40,668 bases of DNA from Alphaproteobacteria bacterium (GTDB lineage Bacteria > Pseudomonadota > Alphaproteobacteria > Puniceispirillales > UBA1172). Each line of letters begins with the position of its first letter. Position 1 is the first letter of the stretch. The notes below the pieces were generated by a model. That model was given only the letters and a program-made list of their open reading frames with translations, searched no databases and was not told where the DNA came from. A program made the translations under genes and the position numbers. Positions 15,853-21,964 of this stretch are shown here, piece by piece. The DNA lies in assembly GCA_021296375.1 (NCBI GenBank), contig JAGWAQ010000001.1, positions 1-40,668 on the forward strand. The letters are read 5' to 3'.

Positions 15853-16251
15853 ATGGGGGGGTACGGCCATGTTAAAGACCGGGTTGAGGTGCTGGAAACA
15901 AAGCTCGAGGTGCTGTCGGCGCAAGTCGAGGCGCTGAAGAACCAGCTGCGTTCGCCCGCCCCACCAAAAATGATGGTCAATGAGCTGGTGGCCGCCGCCG
16001 CCAGGGCGACGGGGTTTTCCCCCCGTGAGCTGAGCTCACCCCTGCGGGTCCGGAAACTGATGCTGGCGCGGATCGCGGCATGCCTGGCGGCGCGGCGCCA
16101 CCACTGGACCGTCAGCCAGATCGGCATGGCGTTTAATCGGGACCACACCAGCATCCAGTATTACATCAACCACAAAATGACGAAGGACCCCCATGTCATC
16201 AACACGTCACGGCGGATCGAAGCCGAATTGATCAAGAAGGAGATTTATTGA
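15853..16251 (+). CDS. DnaA domain IV-like protein
   Basis: A 132-aa protein with a predicted coiled coil at about 8-33 (VEVLETKLEVLSAQVEALKNQL) followed by a C-terminal domain resembling DnaA domain IV. ATGFSPRELSS matches the GVSxxDLxS start, and HWTVSQIGMAFNRDHTSIQYYI at about 84-105 matches the DnaA box-binding signature (the RDHTT/S-V helix). There is no AAA+ domain. It could bind DnaA boxes in the host or phage, competing with or recruiting the host initiator. That role is inference. Confidence 0.7.
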   Translation: MGGYGHVKDRVEVLETKLEVLSAQVEALKNQLRSPAPPKMMVNELVAAAARATGFSPRELSSPLRVRKLMLARIAACLAARRHHWTVSQIGMAFNRDHTSIQYYINHKMTKDPHVINTSRRIEAELIKKEIY

Positions 16252-16460
16252 TGGCACGCACCACCACCCGCGCCTTATCACCGGCGCAAAAGATGCTGGC
16301 CAGCGCCGCTTTGGTCGGCGGGTTCTTGCAGGAAATGGGGGCGGCCGCACCCACGGCCCTGCTTCCACGGCCACGTCACGGCGGCAAAAGCCGCCACTGG
16401 CAACGCAACCCCGGCCATCAGGCGTGGAAGCGCAACCGCCGCTCGGGAAGGAGGGCGTGA
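16251..16460 (+). CDS. Small basic hypothetical protein
   Basis: A 69-aa protein starting on the last base of the previous stop (TGATG). A short hydrophobic N-terminal helix (AQKMLASAALVGGFLQEMG) is followed by a strongly basic tail (HGGKSRHWQRNPGHQAWKRNRRSGRR). It could be a membrane-proximal or nucleic-acid-binding peptide. It is coupled to DUF1643 by a shared base. Confidence 0.45.
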   Translation: MARTTTRALSPAQKMLASAALVGGFLQEMGAAAPTALLPRPRHGGKSRHWQRNPGHQAWKRNRRSGRRA

Positions 16461-17005
16461 TGAAACGCTCAGCCACATTCAGCGATTGCGGAAAATATCG
16501 TTATCGCCTTGACCGCGACTGGAGCGATATGTTGACGGATAATCCCCGTCGCGCCTTGTGGATCATGCTGAACCCCAGCACCGCCGACGCCAGCGAGGAT
16601 GACCCTACCATTCGGAGGATTATCAATTTCAGCAAGCGCGAGGGCTGTTCTGCCTTGACGGTGCTGAACCTGTCGCCACGTATTGCAACAGACCCTGCTG
16701 AACTGGCGGGGCTGACCGACGACGAATTGATGGGAGATGCGGATCAATATTATTCTAAAATGGATGATGTGTTTGACCCTGAACTTTCACCCCTGATCAT
16801 CTGTGCCTGGGGCGCAACTGCTTACAACAAAAAAACGTTAAAACCATGGGCGAATAAAGGATACGGTATTCTCTTTTCTCATCTTTCACGCAAGGCCAGC
16901 CAAAAATTACTCTGTCTTGGCCATACTAAAGACGGCGCGCCGCGACATCCGCTTTATGTCGATGCGGAGCAGCCACTTCTTGAACTTGCAAGGAGGACAT
17001 CATGA
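16460..17005 (+). CDS. DUF1643 domain protein
   Basis: A 181-aa protein matching DUF1643 throughout: ALWIMLNPSTADASEDDPTI, RRIINFSKREG, LTVLNLSPRIATDP, IICAWGA and the terminal CLGHTKDGAPRHPLY. This family is common in phages and bacteria as a stand-alone protein; its reaction is not established, though conserved N, D and H residues suggest an enzyme or nucleotide-binding role. It sits in the accessory stretch after the activator gene. Confidence 0.88.
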   Translation: MKRSATFSDCGKYRYRLDRDWSDMLTDNPRRALWIMLNPSTADASEDDPTIRRIINFSKREGCSALTVLNLSPRIATDPAELAGLTDDELMGDADQYYSKMDDVFDPELSPLIICAWGATAYNKKTLKPWANKGYGILFSHLSRKASQKLLCLGHTKDGAPRHPLYVDAEQPLLELARRTS

Positions 17006-17136
17006 ATAAGCCGGTTTCCGTTGCTGATCGGCCCGACGCGCACCGCCCGGGCAAGAAACGGCGCAAATGGTCCGCCAAGCGGCGGGCAAAAGCCATGGCC
17101 GCCCGCGCCCGCCACAACCTGAAAGGAGCACGGTGA
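17002..17136 (+). CDS. Tiny Arg/Lys-rich protein
   Basis: A 44-aa gene with AAGGAGG before its ATG, overlapping the DUF1643 stop by 4 bases. Nearly half of residues 15-44 are basic (GKKRRKWSAKRRAKAMAARA), so it should bind nucleic acid or an acidic partner. Start, ribosome site and coupling make it convincing as a real gene despite its size. Confidence 0.55.
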   Translation: MNKPVSVADRPDAHRPGKKRRKWSAKRRAKAMAARARHNLKGAR

Positions 17137-17204
17137 TGCCCGAAGCTATTATGGTTCTTGTTTTTCTTCTTGGATTGATTGTCTTCATCATAAATTCCAG
17201 CTAG
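17136..17204 (+). CDS. 22-aa single-pass membrane peptide
   Basis: A very short gene encoding MPEAIMVLVFLLGLIVFIINSS, almost entirely one transmembrane segment. The ATG shares its first base with the stop of the basic peptide gene, and AAAGGAG lies 8-14 nt upstream. The pair (basic peptide, membrane peptide) is translationally coupled. Function unknown; short membrane peptides of this kind often modulate a membrane enzyme. Confidence 0.45.
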   Translation: MPEAIMVLVFLLGLIVFIINSS

Positions 17205-17226
17205 ACATGATTAAGGCATCCAAGAA

Positions 17227-17577
17227 ATGACCACCCCAACGAAAGCCTGGCGAATCTGCTCGCGGCGCGGCGGGCGCGAATTATGTGTCTATATGCCCGC
17301 CGCCACCGCTGATGAGGCCAAGTTCAGCATCATGGGCATTGGAGATTCCAGGCGTCTTGCGAATTGGCTGTGGCAAGATGTCAATGACATCGCTGATATG
17401 GTGGCGGCGCGCTGCCCTGATCTTGACGGCCAGCTGACCGACGCGCCTTACATGAATTTGAAAACCGCCATCCGCGAGGGGCTGGTGTTGCGGCGGCTGG
17501 GGCGGGAGTATATCGGCTTCTGCTCGAGGGCGGCGGCGCGGCGGTTTACTGATCGCCGGAAATCGCGGCGAGCTTAG
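17227..17577 (+). CDS. Hypothetical protein
   Basis: A 116-aa basic protein. The first 60 residues appear globular (ICSRRGGRELCVYMPAATADEAKF), the C-terminal 25 are Arg-rich (FCSRAAARRFTDRRKSRRA). No family recognised. The ribosome site is weak. Confidence 0.5.
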   Translation: MTTPTKAWRICSRRGGRELCVYMPAATADEAKFSIMGIGDSRRLANWLWQDVNDIADMVAARCPDLDGQLTDAPYMNLKTAIREGLVLRRLGREYIGFCSRAAARRFTDRRKSRRA

Positions 17578-17591
17578 TAAAGGATAAAAAA

Positions 17592-17912
17592 ATGCGATAC
17601 TTTACAGCACATAACCTGAAATGGGTTGTAGGCTTGGATGATTGGTCACATCTAAGCGATATTGACGGCATTTTTGAGGAGGTGATCGATCGCACGGCCG
17701 CTCTCAACCCTGACGTCGCCCACAACCTGCACCAAAAACTGCGGGCCAATGGCGATGATCTGTATGAGTTTTTGTATACTGCTTCGAAAGATAACGCCCT
17801 GCGCGCCATCCTTGATGAAATCGAATCTGCGGCATGGAATATTGAAGAACAACGCTGGGCGAACCTTGAAGGTCACGGCGGCACTTGCTCGCTCAGAGCT
17901 GCTGGCAACTAG
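17592..17912 (+). CDS. Hypothetical acidic protein
   Basis: A 106-aa mostly helical protein (HNLHQKLRANGDDLYEFLYTASKDNALRAILDEIESAAWNIEEQRW) preceded by AAAGGAT. It resembles no known family to me. It is the last gene before the second promoter at 17940-18010. Confidence 0.5.
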   Translation: MRYFTAHNLKWVVGLDDWSHLSDIDGIFEEVIDRTAALNPDVAHNLHQKLRANGDDLYEFLYTASKDNALRAILDEIESAAWNIEEQRWANLEGHGGTCSLRAAGN

Positions 17913-17939
17913 AGCGGCGGCGGCGCGATTCAGGCATCG

Positions 17940-18010
17940 AAAAAAAAGTGAAAAAAAGTGAAAAAAAATGACGTTTTGTTGTTGACGACAAGGTCAATTG
18001 ACCCTATATT
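17940..18010 (+). promoter_or_regulatory. Strong promoter with phased A-tracts and operator palindrome
   Basis: TTGACG (17982-17987) and TATATT (18005-18010) are separated by exactly 17 nt, a near-consensus sigma70 promoter. Just upstream three A7-A8 tracts repeat every 10 bp (17940-17968), which should bend DNA and act like an UP element. The perfect palindrome GGTCAATTGACC (17992-18003) fills the spacer between the two boxes, an ideal operator position. The promoter serves the genes from 18073. It looks strong and constitutive unless bound. Confidence 0.8.
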
Positions 18011-18072
18011 ATAGTCATAGCCCAGAAAAAAGGGCACCAACCCCAAAGCCTACGGGCAACAGGAGCAAGACC

Positions 18073-18567
18073 ATGAAAACCATCATTCAAAACGCCGCTT
18101 TCCGCGCTGAAGAAAATGGCTTAAAGCCAGCTACCATCAAGCAAATCAACTACATTGCTTTTCTGGCGGACACCCGCGCTGATGCCATCAGCATCACCGG
18201 CGAACTCACCAACTCCACTTACATGCTGACGAGCCGCAAGGCTTCGGACATCATCGGCGATCTGCTCGATCTGCCCGAAAAAACCCTTGCTCAGGCGCAG
18301 GCCGATGAGCAAGCCAAAGCCGAAGCGCTGGCGATTACCGCCGCGCGCGGTGCCGCCAAAGCCGCCGCCAAAACTGAAATCCGCAATGCGGGCTTCAAAA
18401 AAGGCGATCGCGTCGAAATCCGCGACGGCGTAAAGCCAGATAGCGGTGAAGCAAATTGGGTCGAAGGCACTGTCGTCAAGGGTGGCGGCAAGCCAAAAGT
18501 TCGGATTGACGGCTATAATTCAGCTCATACAATCCGCAATATCGACGACATCCGCCACATCGGTTAA
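18073..18567 (+). CDS. DUF3072-like N-terminus with KOW/SH3-like C-terminus
   Basis: A 164-aa protein. Residues 17-75 follow the pattern ATxKQINYIAFLA...LTSRKASDIIGDLLDLP seen in small DUF3072-like phage and plasmid proteins. An Ala-rich helix (75-115) leads to a C-terminal beta domain (FKKGDRVEIRDG...NWVEGTVVKGGGKPKVRI) resembling SH3/KOW modules. Probably binds nucleic acid or a protein partner. It is the first gene of the strong promoter at 17940-18010, so it should be abundant. CAGGAG precedes the ATG. Confidence 0.6.
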   Translation: MKTIIQNAAFRAEENGLKPATIKQINYIAFLADTRADAISITGELTNSTYMLTSRKASDIIGDLLDLPEKTLAQAQADEQAKAEALAITAARGAAKAAAKTEIRNAGFKKGDRVEIRDGVKPDSGEANWVEGTVVKGGGKPKVRIDGYNSAHTIRNIDDIRHIG

Positions 18568-18621
18568 TCCCTGCCTCACTCCACCGGCTCTCAAGCTGGT
18601 GGGGTGTAGCGGCGGTTACGT

Positions 18622-18693
18622 CAGGGTGGCGACCCTCGCCAGGGTGGCGACCCTCGCCAGGGTGGCGACCCTCGCCGACGGGCAATCCTGCCC
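18622..18693 (+). repeat. Three tandem 18-bp repeats plus a GGGCA-hairpin
   Basis: CAGGGTGGCGACCCTCGC repeats exactly three times (18622-18639, 18640-18657, 18658-18675). Each unit can fold (GGGT-GGCG-ACCC). Immediately after lies ACGGGCAATCCTGCCC (18678-18693), whose reverse complement occurs at 1407-1422. The stretch is intergenic and looks like a dispersed host repeat or a structured leader before the gene at 18734. A hairpin CACTCCACCGGC/GCTGGTGGGGTG (18577-18606) precedes it. Confidence 0.6.
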
Positions 18694-18733
18694 TACAACC
18701 CAAGGCCCGCAGAGCGGGCAGAAGGAGAAGACC

Positions 18734-19318
18734 ATGAAGACCATTACATTTGAACTCACTAATGCTCAACTGCATCTGATGGCGGATCAATATTCCACGC
18801 ATTCCAAAAGCCGGATGTTGCAGGATATTCTGGCGGCGATGTCACCGGAAGCGGAGCAATACGCGCTTTTGGATGTGGATGAACACATGCCTCAAAAAAT
18901 CGTGACGGAATGCCACGCCGGTTATCAGCTCGTGGCTCATGACCTGCGTGAGGTCAGCGGTGAAATTTTCGACAAATACTGTCAGGATTATCCCGAAGAC
19001 CAGAGCGTCCATCGCTCTCATGAAGCCCGCAAATGGCGGGCGTCGTGGAAGCGCGCCGAGGTGCTGCTGGATCGTGCTGAACACGAGCTGAAGAAAACCG
19101 GCGCGGTCAGCATCGAAACCCTCGATGTTCTCGGCAAGGCCGCCGGGCTGGTCAAGAGCTTTGCTGTCCAGGATGGCGGATTCGCCAATGGCTGCCGGAC
19201 AAAAGCCGGGCCAATCTGGAAGCGCTATGAAAACCTGCGGCTGACCCACCCCGGCTATTCCACCGAGCCGGGGCGACATGGCTTTAACCGCATCGTCAAA
19301 ATCAAGACAGCGTCTTGA
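18734..19318 (+). CDS. Hypothetical protein
   Basis: A 194-aa protein with AAGGAGAAG before the ATG. It begins like its upstream neighbour (MKTITFELTNAQLHL versus MKTIIQNAAF). It is largely helical (RKWRASWKRAEVLLDRAEHELKKTG), with a C-terminal YENLRLTHPGYSTEPGRHGFNR segment. No family recognised. It is followed by a strong terminator, so it forms a two-gene unit with the gene at 18073. Confidence 0.6.
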   Translation: MKTITFELTNAQLHLMADQYSTHSKSRMLQDILAAMSPEAEQYALLDVDEHMPQKIVTECHAGYQLVAHDLREVSGEIFDKYCQDYPEDQSVHRSHEARKWRASWKRAEVLLDRAEHELKKTGAVSIETLDVLGKAAGLVKSFAVQDGGFANGCRTKAGPIWKRYENLRLTHPGYSTEPGRHGFNRIVKIKTAS

Positions 19319-19327
19319 CACTTTCGC

Positions 19328-19372
19328 ATCCTCACCGGCACCAAAACAGTGCCGGTGAGGATCGGTTTTTTT
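19328..19372 (+). terminator. Strong intrinsic terminator
   Basis: ATCCTCACCGGCAC (19328-19341) and GTGCCGGTGAGGAT (19349-19362) form a perfect 14-bp stem with a 7-nt loop, followed by seven T's (19366-19372). It ends the transcript from 17940-18010. It lies only 12 nt before the ATG of the next gene. Confidence 0.9.
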
Positions 19373-19384
19373 GATGGAGAACAA

Positions 19385-19729
19385 ATGATGACCAATTCCA
19401 ATTCAAAAATTCATGGGAATACTGGCAAACGTCATACTGCCGAAGCTCGCCGCAAAATAAGTGATTTTCAAAAAAGTAGAAAGCGCGAGCCTTTTTCTGT
19501 CGAAACCCGCCGCAGGATGAGTAAGGCTGCAAAAAACAAGCCCCAATCTCCTAAACATACTAGAAATATGGCGATTGGCGTTTCTTTTGCCGCCGCCTGG
19601 AAAAAGGCGGAGCATCTTGATGAGATTGAACACCTGATGTCGCTGGGTGTTGAAAATACGATTGCCAAATGGGATGTCACTCCTGACGAAATTTTGGCTC
19701 TCATTGCCAAAAAGAAAGCGAAATCATGA
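19385..19729 (+). CDS. NUMOD3-type DNA-binding protein without a nuclease domain
   Basis: A 114-aa protein (the next ATG at 19388 is equally possible). Residues 13-62 contain two to three NUMOD3 units: TGKRHTAEARRKISDFQK, then FSVETRRRMSKAAKNK, then SPKHTRNM. NUMOD3 is the modular DNA-binding element of homing endonucleases such as GIY-YIG and HNH enzymes. Here no nuclease domain is present; the C-terminus is a short helical segment (NTIAKWDVTPDEILALIAKK) that may be another HTH. It could be a remnant of a homing endonuclease or a domesticated regulator. Confidence 0.7.
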   Translation: MMTNSNSKIHGNTGKRHTAEARRKISDFQKSRKREPFSVETRRRMSKAAKNKPQSPKHTRNMAIGVSFAAAWKKAEHLDEIEHLMSLGVENTIAKWDVTPDEILALIAKKKAKS

Positions 19730-20004
19730 AACTCACCCCTGAATTGCTCAAGCGATTTCGTTTGTATTCACCCCCCGCCCGTTTAAGCACTGCCGCCATG
19801 GCGGCGCTGGTGGGATTGAAATTCGGCCGCAACTGGGGCTATTTTGAATCGCCCGAAAGCGCGGCGACCCATCGCCGCCTGAACCCCTGCATGCGGCGCG
19901 CCGTCATCCTCATCTGGTGGTACGTCAAAACAACCGGCGCCCTGCCGGATTTCGACAAGCTCGAAGATGAAATGGTCAATGAGCTCGATCAACCCCCGAA
20001 ATAA
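19726..20004 (+). CDS. Hypothetical protein
   Basis: A 92-aa protein with ATGA overlap with the NUMOD3 gene. A central hydrophobic, Trp-rich segment (MRRAVILIWWYVKTTGALPDF) and a helical N-terminus are visible. Its N-terminal ALVGLKFGRNW resembles a small HTH. Last gene before the packaging operon. Confidence 0.5.
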   Translation: MKLTPELLKRFRLYSPPARLSTAAMAALVGLKFGRNWGYFESPESAATHRRLNPCMRRAVILIWWYVKTTGALPDFDKLEDEMVNELDQPPK

Positions 20005-20084
20005 ACATCCCCGTCACGCCGCCACCAGCCGCCGCTGGGGGGCTGGCGGCACCCATCCCGCCAGATTTGATCTTGAGGGCAAAA

Positions 20085-20109
20085 TTAAACGCGTTTAAAC
20101 GGGGTTTAA
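20085..20109. repeat. TTAAACGCGTTTAA palindrome and adjacent GTTTAA repeat
   Basis: A perfect 14-bp palindrome TTAAACGCGTTTAA (20085-20098) is followed 11 bp on by another GTTTAA (20104-20109). The same hexamer is phased at the left end (300-326). It lies 55-80 bp upstream of the late promoter motif, a position suited to a regulator. The rest of 20005-20163 holds only a GC-rich hairpin (20024-20050) and nothing else recognised. Confidence 0.5.
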
Positions 20110-20163
20110 GCGGGGTCTGTGCCTGAAGCTGCCCTGCCCCTGCAGCTCTCACCCGCTTCCATT

Positions 20164-20207
20164 TGGCGAAATCGCCACGCCACCCGCCCGCCGCCATGGG
20201 CTATGAT
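20164..20207 (+). promoter_or_regulatory. Rightward late promoter for packaging genes (motif copy 2)
   Basis: TGGCGAAATCGCCACGCCA (20164-20182) lies 19 nt before TATGAT (20202-20207), giving a transcript start near 20214 and a 24-nt leader to the GTG at 20238. There is no -35 box: the -35 position reads GCCACC. The dyad TGGCGA-AA-TCGCCA is centred near -43.5. Identical geometry is found at 5926-5969 and 25965-26008. Confidence 0.8.
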
Positions 20208-20237
20208 GTCTTTGTTTGCATCAACCCGGAGGCGCAA

Positions 20238-20807
20238 GTGGACTGGACAAAAATCAAATCAGCAGTGGCGGCGGTGGCCCCGACATTGGGGGGGTTGATC
20301 ATCCCCGGGCCTGTCGGCGTTGGCGCCGGTGCCTTGATCGCCAATGCGCTCGGCACCCCCGATGACCCTGAAGAGGTCATCAACACCATCATGAGAAATC
20401 CCGCCGCCGCCACTGAAAAATTGCGGGGGCTGCAGATTCAGAAATCGGCAGAAATTTCCGCGCTTCAAATCGCCGCCGAGCGCGACATGGCGCTGGCCAT
20501 CAACCAGACCATGCGCGCCGAAGTCACCAGCGCCCATCCCTACGCCCGCAACTGGCGGCCCACCATCGGCTACATCGTGGCGTACATGCTCGCCAGCCTG
20601 TGGACAGGGCTGATCTATATCCTGTTCTTCAAACCGACGGAGGATTTTGTCGCGGCCGCCGCCGCCGCCGCCGAGCTCAACACCATCTTCGTGGCCGCGC
20701 TGGCGGTGCTTGGCATTAATATTGCCAACCGGTCCGGCGACAAGCGCGCCGCCATGGGCGCCCCGACGGCGATCGAGAGCCTGAAAAAACTGGTGCGGGA
20801 GAATTAG
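20238..20807 (+). CDS. Three-TM holin-like protein (GTA holin family)
   Basis: A 189-aa protein resembling the GTA_holin_3TM family: an N-terminal glycine-rich hydrophobic part (PGPVGVGAGALIANALG), a signature RNWRPTIGYIVAYMLASLW and two further hydrophobic segments (TGLIYILFF; LNTIFVAALAVLGIN). It would permeabilise the inner membrane at phage or gene-transfer-agent release. The GTG at 20238 is chosen because GGAGG lies 5 nt upstream and because the promoter geometry places the transcript start only 24 nt before it; an in-frame TTG at 20163 falls inside the promoter motif. Confidence 0.78.
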   Translation: MDWTKIKSAVAAVAPTLGGLIIPGPVGVGAGALIANALGTPDDPEEVINTIMRNPAAATEKLRGLQIQKSAEISALQIAAERDMALAINQTMRAEVTSAHPYARNWRPTIGYIVAYMLASLWTGLIYILFFKPTEDFVAAAAAAAELNTIFVAALAVLGINIANRSGDKRAAMGAPTAIESLKKLVREN

Positions 20808-20810
20808 ACC

Positions 20811-21107
20811 ATGACGGATTTGCTGCCCTGGCTGCAATGGTTGACGCCCCCAACCCTCGCCCTTGCTGTGTGGGCGATATGGGGGCGGGTGGAATTGCAG
20901 AAACAGATCGCCCTGCTCAAAGTCAAGGTCGATCACCTTGAACAAACCGCGAAGGACAGCCCGTCGCACGCCGATATTGAAAAGCTGGTCGGCACGCTCA
21001 AGACATTGACCGCCACGCTGGAAGGCCTGGAAAAGCGGTTCGTTCAGCAGCAAAGCCAGTTGACGCGCATCGAAAGCTTTCTGATGAATAACAAGGACAT
21101 AAAATGA
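20811..21107 (+). CDS. DUF2730 family protein
   Basis: A 98-aa protein with one N-terminal transmembrane helix (about 10-26, LTPPTLALAVWAIWG) and a coiled-coil remainder (LLKVKVDHLEQTAKD... LEGLEKRFVQQQSQLTRIESF). This is the layout of DUF2730 in Mu-like phages, encoded between the holin and the terminase genes. Possibly a spanin-like or lysis-accessory protein; not established. Confidence 0.75.
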   Translation: MTDLLPWLQWLTPPTLALAVWAIWGRVELQKQIALLKVKVDHLEQTAKDSPSHADIEKLVGTLKTLTATLEGLEKRFVQQQSQLTRIESFLMNNKDIK

Positions 21108-21406
21108 CTACCTACAAAAAACATCTTGCGGAACACCGCCGGCTGTCGATTCTGCGGGCGGCGTTGATGAACAATTTCAAAATCAACGAGAGCATCACCC
21201 AGACCGTGCTGGCGGAGTTCGGGCTGGTGGCGCCGCGCGAGGAAATCAGGGCAGAGTTCACCTGGCTGGCGGAGGCCGGGCTGGGCAAGACAGAAGAGCT
21301 GAGCCCGACGTTGATGGTCTTCACCATCAATCAGCGCGGCAAGGAAACGGCGAAGGGAATCAAGCTGGTGGATGGTGTAGCTGAACCCGGCCCCGAGATG
21401 GCCTGA
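21104..21406 (+). CDS. VpaChn25_0724-type Mu-like phage protein
   Basis: A 100-aa winged-helix-like protein: HLAEHRRLSILRAALMNN, ITQTVLAEFGLVAPREEIRAEFTWLAEAGLG and a wing. This is the arrangement of a small conserved protein found upstream of the terminase small subunit in Mu-like phages. ATGA overlap with DUF2730. DNA binding in packaging is plausible. Confidence 0.7.
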   Translation: MTTYKKHLAEHRRLSILRAALMNNFKINESITQTVLAEFGLVAPREEIRAEFTWLAEAGLGKTEELSPTLMVFTINQRGKETAKGIKLVDGVAEPGPEMA

Positions 21407-21409
21407 GCA

Positions 21410-21964
21410 ATGGGAAAGCGCGGGCCAAAATCATCTCTCACCACCTTGCCTCATGACGTCAAGGCGCAGGTCGACCAGATGCTCAATAGCGGGGTGACGA
21501 TCCGCGAGCTGGTGAGTTATCTGCGTGAGGCCGGTGAGGAGCGCAGCCATGGCGCGGTCCAGCGGTTCACCGCCCAGGAACGCGCGATCAGGAAACGCCT
21601 GCACCAGAGCCGCGAGATGGCGGCGCGGGTGGTCAGTGAGCTGGGGTCAGCGGCGGCTCAGGGCAAGCAGGGCCGCCTGCTGGTGGAGCTGGTGCAAAAC
21701 CTGACCAATGAATACATGCGCAACATCTATGATGGCGCGGAAATGACGCCCGATGACATCCAGAAACTGGCGCGCGGCATCAAGGAGATGGCGATCGCGC
21801 TGCGCCATAGCCAGGACTTTGAGGATCGCGACGCGGTGATGGCAAAGGCGGCGGCGGCGGCGGCGTCAATCATCAAGGATCGCGCTGAAGGTGGCGGCGC
21901 TAATGCCATTGAGAATGGTGAGGATCTGCTTGCCGCGATCCGCAGCGCCATGGAGGACGGCTGA
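21410..21964 (+). CDS. terS: Terminase small subunit (DUF3486, Mu gp27-like)
   Basis: A 184-aa protein of the DUF3486 family: KRGPKSSLTTLPHDVKAQVDQMLNSG with an HTH VTIRELVSYLREAGEERSHGAVQRF, and a helical C-terminus. In Mu-like phages this protein recognises the packaging site near the left end and loads the large subunit. It overlaps the large-subunit gene by one base. Confidence 0.85.
   Translation: MGKRGPKSSLTTLPHDVKAQVDQMLNSGVTIRELVSYLREAGEERSHGAVQRFTAQERAIRKRLHQSREMAARVVSELGSAAAQGKQGRLLVELVQNLTNEYMRNIYDGAEMTPDDIQKLARGIKEMAIALRHSQDFEDRDAVMAKAAAAAASIIKDRAEGGGANAIENGEDLLAAIRSAMEDG

Noticed and set aside
18622..18675. CRISPR-like array
   Set aside because: The 18-bp units are directly abutting with no spacers.
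20163..20194. MAKSPRH-like N-termini in three unrelated reading frames
   Set aside because: They arise because the 19-bp promoter motif happens to read as LAKSPRH. They are not shared protein segments.
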